From positions 310,001-374,000 of the forward strand of contig NZ_QPII01000002.1 in NCBI RefSeq assembly GCF_003336675.1: DNA of 64,000 nucleotides. Direction: 5' to 3'. Shown in pieces: positions 60,691 to 64,000 of the stretch; the stretch's first letter is position 1, and each line of letters starts with the position of its first letter. The notes beneath the pieces are model-generated. The model saw only the letters and a program-made list of their open reading frames with translations. It made no database searches and was not told the origin of the DNA. Source of the stretch: Billgrantia montanilacus. GTDB lineage: Bacteria > Pseudomonadota > Gammaproteobacteria > Pseudomonadales > Halomonadaceae. The translations under genes were made by a program, and so were the position numbers.

Positions 60691-61161
60691 ATGACACTGG
60701 AAACCATTCTGCCCCCGGAGCGCGCCCTGTTCGACGTGCCCGGTGGCAGCAAAAAGAGGGTGCTGGAGTTCTTCAGCACCTTCATCGCCCAGAACACGCC
60801 GAGCCTCGACAGCCAGGAAGTCTTTGCCCGTCTCATCGGGCGGGAGCGCCTGGGCAGCACGGGCATCGGCAATGGCGTGGCCATCCCGCATGCCCGGAGC
60901 CCCCACTGCAATAGCCCGGTTGCGGCATTCCTGAAGCTGGCGGAACCCATCGATTTCGATGCCATCGACGGTGAGCCGGTCGACCTGATCTTCGTGCTGC
61001 TGGTACCGGAAGAGGCCGACGATACACACCTGGCACTACTCAGCCAGGTCGCCAGCGTGATGAACGACGTCGACACGCGAATGGGGCTACGCAAGAGTAC
61101 CAGCCAGCGAGAGCTCCACGAGCGACTTCTCGAAGCGATTCGACGACAGACGCCGTCCTGA
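60691..61161 (+). CDS. ptsN: PTS IIA-like nitrogen regulatory protein
   Basis: EIIA-Ntr, the terminal phosphoacceptor of the nitrogen PTS; it regulates potassium transport, sigma-E and nitrogen responses. The 156-residue protein has the phosphorylated His67 in NGVAIPHARSP and the family's LGSTGIGNG and DLIFVLLVPEEADDTHLALLSQVA. It starts five bases after hpf. The upstream donor PtsP is not encoded in the window. Confidence 0.96.
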   Translation: MTLETILPPERALFDVPGGSKKRVLEFFSTFIAQNTPSLDSQEVFARLIGRERLGSTGIGNGVAIPHARSPHCNSPVAAFLKLAEPIDFDAIDGEPVDLIFVLLVPEEADDTHLALLSQVASVMNDVDTRMGLRKSTSQRELHERLLEAIRRQTPS

Positions 61162-61203
61162 CACACTCCCCGGGCCGCCCGGCCAGCCAACCAGGAGACC
61201 CGC

Positions 61204-62124
61204 ATGCAGCTCGTGATCATCAGTGGCCGTTCCGGCTCCGGCAAGTCGATCGCGCTGCAGGCGCTCGAAGACCTGGGTTACTACGCCATCGACAACTTCC
61301 CGGCGATGCTGCTGGGGTCGCTGGTGGAGGAACTTCCCAGCGGCCCATCTGGGCAGTCCTCCATCGCCGTGAGCATCGACTCCCGCAACCTGCCCCATGC
61401 ACTGGAGCGCTTTCCGCGGCTGCTTGAAGAGCTTCGAACGCGAAAGATCGATTGCCAGGTCATCTACCTCACCACTGACGCCCGCATCCTGATCGAGCGA
61501 TACTCGGCCACGCGACGCCGCCACCCGATGACCCGCGGTAGCGACATGACACTGGGAGAGGCAATCGATTCAGAAGACGCCACCCTCAGCGATATTCGCA
61601 ACCTGGCGGACCTGATCATCGACACCTCACGGCTTTCGGTCCACGACCTGCGCGGTCGTATCACCGATCAAGTCGCCAGTCACAGGCCCGACCAGTTGAC
61701 GCTTACTGTGGAGTCCTTCGGCTTCAAGGGGGGCGTACCGCTGGATGCCGATATCGTCTTCGACGCGCGCTGCCTGCCAAACCCCTATTGGGACCCGCGC
61801 CTGCGCTCCGCCACCGGCCGCGACCCCAGTATCGTTGCCTTTCTTGAGCAGTATCCGCTGGTCGGCGAGATGCTCGATGACATCATCGGCTGGATCGAGC
61901 GCTGGCTCCCCGCCTATCGCAGCAGCCATCGGAGTTACCTTACCGTCGCCATCGGCTGTACCGGGGGGCAACACCGTTCGGTTTATCTGGCCGAACGGCT
62001 GGCACACCACCTGGCTCAACGGCAGCCCGACGTCCGCCTGCGACATCGCGAGCTCGGTATCCATACGCCAGTCTCCCCTTCCACGCAGGCCACACCGGAA
62101 TCGCCTGAAAGCAAGGAGTCCTGA
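61204..62124 (+). CDS. rapZ: RNase adapter protein RapZ
   Basis: Binds glucosamine 6-phosphate and, in enterics, delivers the sRNA GlmZ to RNase E, so tuning GlmS. The 306-residue protein has Walker A GRSGSGKS at residues 8-15, LEDLGYYAIDNFPAMLL, IDSRNLPHALERFP and the C-terminal GCTGGQHRSVYLAERLA with its phosphate-binding site. The last ~20 residues (Ser/Pro/Glu-rich) extend past the usual end of about 284. It starts 42 bases after ptsN. Confidence 0.96.
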   Translation: MQLVIISGRSGSGKSIALQALEDLGYYAIDNFPAMLLGSLVEELPSGPSGQSSIAVSIDSRNLPHALERFPRLLEELRTRKIDCQVIYLTTDARILIERYSATRRRHPMTRGSDMTLGEAIDSEDATLSDIRNLADLIIDTSRLSVHDLRGRITDQVASHRPDQLTLTVESFGFKGGVPLDADIVFDARCLPNPYWDPRLRSATGRDPSIVAFLEQYPLVGEMLDDIIGWIERWLPAYRSSHRSYLTVAIGCTGGQHRSVYLAERLAHHLAQRQPDVRLRHRELGIHTPVSPSTQATPESPESKES

Positions 62125-62126
62125 GT

Positions 62127-62396
62127 GTGGCCAGCCGCAAGCTCATACTGACCAACAAGCGCGGCCTTCATGCCCGGGCGGCCACCAAGCTGGTTCAGTG
62201 CTGCCAACCCTTCCAGGCACGCGTCACCGTCAGCCGTGGCGACCAGGATGCCGACGCCTGTAATATCATGTCACTGCTGATGCTGGGTGCCCCGTGCGGC
62301 ACCGAGCTGACAGTAAGAGCCGAGGGCGAAGACGCCGAGCGCGTACTCGATGCGCTGGAAACCCTGTTCGATGCCCGCTTCGAGGAGGATGCCTGA
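62127..62396 (+). CDS. npr: Phosphocarrier protein NPr
   Basis: HPr-like carrier of the nitrogen PTS that passes phosphate from PtsP to PtsN. The 89-residue protein has phosphoacceptor His15 in KRGLHARAATKL and the conserved Ser region in NIMSLLMLGAPCGTEL. It starts with GTG behind AAGGAG, two bases after rapZ, suggesting coupled translation. The symbol ptsO is used for the same gene in pseudomonads. Confidence 0.95.
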   Translation: MASRKLILTNKRGLHARAATKLVQCCQPFQARVTVSRGDQDADACNIMSLLMLGAPCGTELTVRAEGEDAERVLDALETLFDARFEEDA

Positions 62397-62397
62397 A

Positions 62398-62425
62398 CGT
62401 GTGCCGCTAATCTCAGCGACGCACG
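62398..62425. terminator. Weak hairpin between npr and pmbA
   Basis: CGTGTG-C-CGCT (62398-62408) pairs with AGCG-A-CGCACG (62415-62425), with one mismatch and one G/T pair, one base after the npr stop. No T-run follows. Confidence 0.35.
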
Positions 62426-62487
62426 CTCGGCAGACTCACACAGACACTGCACTCTTCGGATGGTCCAACTGCGTCTCCGATGCCCCC

Positions 62488-63828
62488 TCAACCGCCGGCG
62501 ATGGTCATCTCGTCGATCAGCCAGCTGCCGGAGTGGATGCTGCCACGGGTGTCGATATCGCTACCGACGGCGGCCAGCCCCCTGAACATCGCTTCCAGGT
62601 TGGAGGCAATGGTGAACTCTTCCACCGGATACTGGATTTCCCCGTTTTCCACCCAGAAGCCGGCGGCGCCCCGGGAATAATCGCCGGTGACGCCATTGAC
62701 GCCTTGCCCCATCAGCTCGGTGACGAGCACCCCGCGGCCCATGCGCGCCAGCAGTTCGTCACGGGTTTCCAGCGGAGCGTCGATACGCAGGTTCCGCGCA
62801 CCGCCGGCGTTGCCGGTGGTCTGCATGTCGAGGCGCCGCGCGCTATAGGCGGACAGCATGTAGCTGGCCAGGCGTCCGCTGTCGATGAAGACATTGTTAC
62901 GGGTCTGGACCCCATCGTTGTCGAAGGGCGCGCTGGCCATGCCGCCTATCTCCATGGGTCGCTCGTAGAGGGAGAACCAGGCAGGAAAGAGCCCATTACC
63001 CAGGCGGTCGCAGAGAAATGAGGCCTGCCGGTAAAGGGAGCCTCCGGCAATCGCACTCATGAGGTGACCGACCAGGCCGCTGGATACCGTGGCATCGAAC
63101 AGTACTGGCAGGCGCCCGGTATCGGGCCGCCGGGACCCCATGCGACGCAGGGTCTTCTCCGCCGCCGACCGGCCGACCACGTCGGGTGCCAGCAGGTCCT
63201 GCGGGTTGCGGGCACTGGTGTAGTCGTAGTCGCGCTGCATTCCACGCTCGTCCTCGGCAATCAGCATGCAGGAAAGCGAATGGCGGCTACCGCATTGGCT
63301 GCCCAGGAAACCATGGCTGTTGGCGTAGACCCGCACGCCTTCGCCGCTGGAGAGCGAGGCTCCTTCAGACTGACGTATGCCGGGCTGGCTCCGGCCGGCA
63401 GACTCGCAGGCCAGGGCAAGGTCGATGGCCTGCTCGGTGGTCAGCGCCCAAGGGTGGTGAACGTCAAGATCAGGCAACTCCGTCGCCATCAGGGCGGCAT
63501 CCGCCAGCCCCGCCGCGGGATCCTCGCCGGTGTAACGGGCGATGGCCATGGCTTTCTCCACGACCGCGCGTATCGACTCATCGCTGGCATCCGTCGAGGA
63601 AGCGCTGCCCTTTCGCCCCCGCTGATAGACGGTCACCGCGATGCCCTGGTCGCGGGACAGCTCGACGCTTTCCACGTCACCCTCGCGTACGCTGATGCCG
63701 ATTCCCTGGTCAACGCTGGCACCCACTTCGCAGGCATCGGCGCCCAGGCGGCGTGCCAGTGCCAGTGCCTGCGCGGCACGGGACTCCAGCAGCGGCTGTT
63801 GGGCGGCGGCATCGAAAGCCTGTGTCAT
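62488..63828 (-). CDS. pmbA: Metalloprotease subunit PmbA (TldE)
   Basis: Partner of TldD in the cytosolic TldD/TldE protease that processes peptides such as microcins and degrades unfolded segments; TldE itself lacks the metal-binding motif. The 446-residue product has VESVELSRDQGIAVTVYQRGRKGSASSTD, FDATVSSGLVGHLMSAIAGGSLYRQASFL, ARNLRIDAPLETRDELLARMGRGVLVTELMGQGVNGVTGDYSRGAAGFWVENG. I start it at ATG 63828, behind GGGAGAGA; the ATG at 63843 lies at that site itself. Confidence 0.94.
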   Translation of the reverse strand: MTQAFDAAAQQPLLESRAAQALALARRLGADACEVGASVDQGIGISVREGDVESVELSRDQGIAVTVYQRGRKGSASSTDASDESIRAVVEKAMAIARYTGEDPAAGLADAALMATELPDLDVHHPWALTTEQAIDLALACESAGRSQPGIRQSEGASLSSGEGVRVYANSHGFLGSQCGSRHSLSCMLIAEDERGMQRDYDYTSARNPQDLLAPDVVGRSAAEKTLRRMGSRRPDTGRLPVLFDATVSSGLVGHLMSAIAGGSLYRQASFLCDRLGNGLFPAWFSLYERPMEIGGMASAPFDNDGVQTRNNVFIDSGRLASYMLSAYSARRLDMQTTGNAGGARNLRIDAPLETRDELLARMGRGVLVTELMGQGVNGVTGDYSRGAAGFWVENGEIQYPVEEFTIASNLEAMFRGLAAVGSDIDTRGSIHSGSWLIDEMTIAGG

Positions 63829-63878
63829 CTGTCTCTCCCTCATTCACCGGCCCGGCCGGCATTCGAACGTGTCAGTAT

Positions 63879-63907
63879 CCCGCCATACGCTGGCGGGCTG
63901 GTATACT
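63879..63907 (+). promoter_or_regulatory. Extended -10 promoter with overlapping dyad, pmbA / darP gap
   Basis: CCCGCCA (63879-63885), five bases, TGGCGGG (63891-63897) is a perfect inverted repeat directly before TGGTATACT, an extended -10 (TATACT at 63902-63907) reading toward the plus-strand gene. A protein bound at the dyad would cover the promoter. Confidence 0.45.
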
Positions 63908-63978
63908 GTGTCGCATTGATCCCACGGGTGCGATCAAGCTCACGATACTGTTTACCCATCACACTAGTTGGTAACGGC

Positions 63979-64000
63979 ATGTCCCAGGAAGTCCCTTCAC
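63979..64000 (+). CDS. Start of a gene cut by the window edge, probably darP (yjgA, DUF615)
   Basis: Only about seven codons are visible (ATG, then SQEVPS), divergent from pmbA. In many gammaproteobacteria the gene divergent from pmbA is yjgA/darP, a 50S ribosome-assembly factor, so position alone suggests it. There is too little sequence to confirm it. Confidence 0.4.

Noticed and set aside
59462..60697. 411-codon minus-strand frame opposite rpoN and hpf
   Set aside because: Antisense to conserved rpoN and hpf, Gly/Ala/Val-rich with no recognisable domain.

Overview
The window is about 64 kb of GC-rich, densely packed chromosomal core genome from a gammaproteobacterium. Gene order in the envelope, division and phospholipid-transport blocks follows the arrangement known from Pseudomonas and relatives. 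Local differences (no mraZ before rsmH, no hisC after hisD, no purD after purH, a bioBFHCD/bioA cluster with a tRNA inside it) and the style of the intergenic repeats suggest a member of the Halomonadaceae or another Oceanospirillales lineage. That placement is an inference from synteny and base composition, not a measured phylogeny. I see no prophage, transposase, CRISPR array, restriction or defence system.

Layout. 1-3300: dusB (5' end cut by the window), fis and purH on the plus strand, then three small structured intergenic segments. 3302-6288: a minus-strand row of folE, folX, a small membrane protein and gabD. 6553-8994: an exported protein of unknown function, srkA and a ComF-family gene. 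9019-15182: biotin synthesis, bioB-bioF-bioH-bioC-bioD, a tRNA-Leu, then bioA, preceded by two BirA-type operators. 15253-32804: the division and cell wall (dcw) cluster read on the minus strand, rsmH-ftsL-ftsI-murE-murF-mraY-murD-ftsW-murG-murC-ddl-ftsQ-ftsA-ftsZ-lpxC. 32845-33386: a long imperfect hairpin element and the RNase P RNA gene.

33458-42856: rsmI, then lpoA-yraN-diaA-dolP, then convergently sspB-sspA, the cytochrome bc1 genes petCBA, and rpsI-rplM. 43014-46977: zapE, zapG, a Nif3-family gene and a DegS/AlgW protease. 47115-54068 (minus strand): hisD, hisG, murA, ibaG and mlaB-mlaC-mlaD-mlaE-mlaF. 54179-62396 (plus strand): a Ca/Na antiporter, kdsD, kdsC, lptC-lptA-lptB, rpoN, hpf, ptsN, rapZ and npr. 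62488-64000: pmbA and the first codons of a divergent gene, probably darP.

The genes form a coherent set. Peptidoglycan precursors are made by MurA, C, D, E, F, MraY, MurG and Ddl and polymerised at the septum by FtsW/FtsI under FtsA/FtsZ, with LpoA as a synthase activator. Lipid A and Kdo synthesis and export come from LpxC, KdsD, KdsC and LptABC. Outer-membrane lipid asymmetry is kept by Mla, with DolP and DegS/AlgW in envelope quality control. The rpoN-hpf-ptsN-rapZ-npr block joins sigma-54 with the nitrogen PTS and the RapZ control point for amino-sugar supply to the wall.

No large unknown system is visible. The most interesting signals are small: three structured intergenic repeats (2971-3088, 3161-3256, 32848-32993), one of them where mraZ is expected; two tandem BirA-like operators before bioB; two tandem GG-N10-GC sigma-54-like elements before rpoN; a tRNA whose promoter overlaps the bioD stop codon; and a perfect palindrome in the folE promoter.
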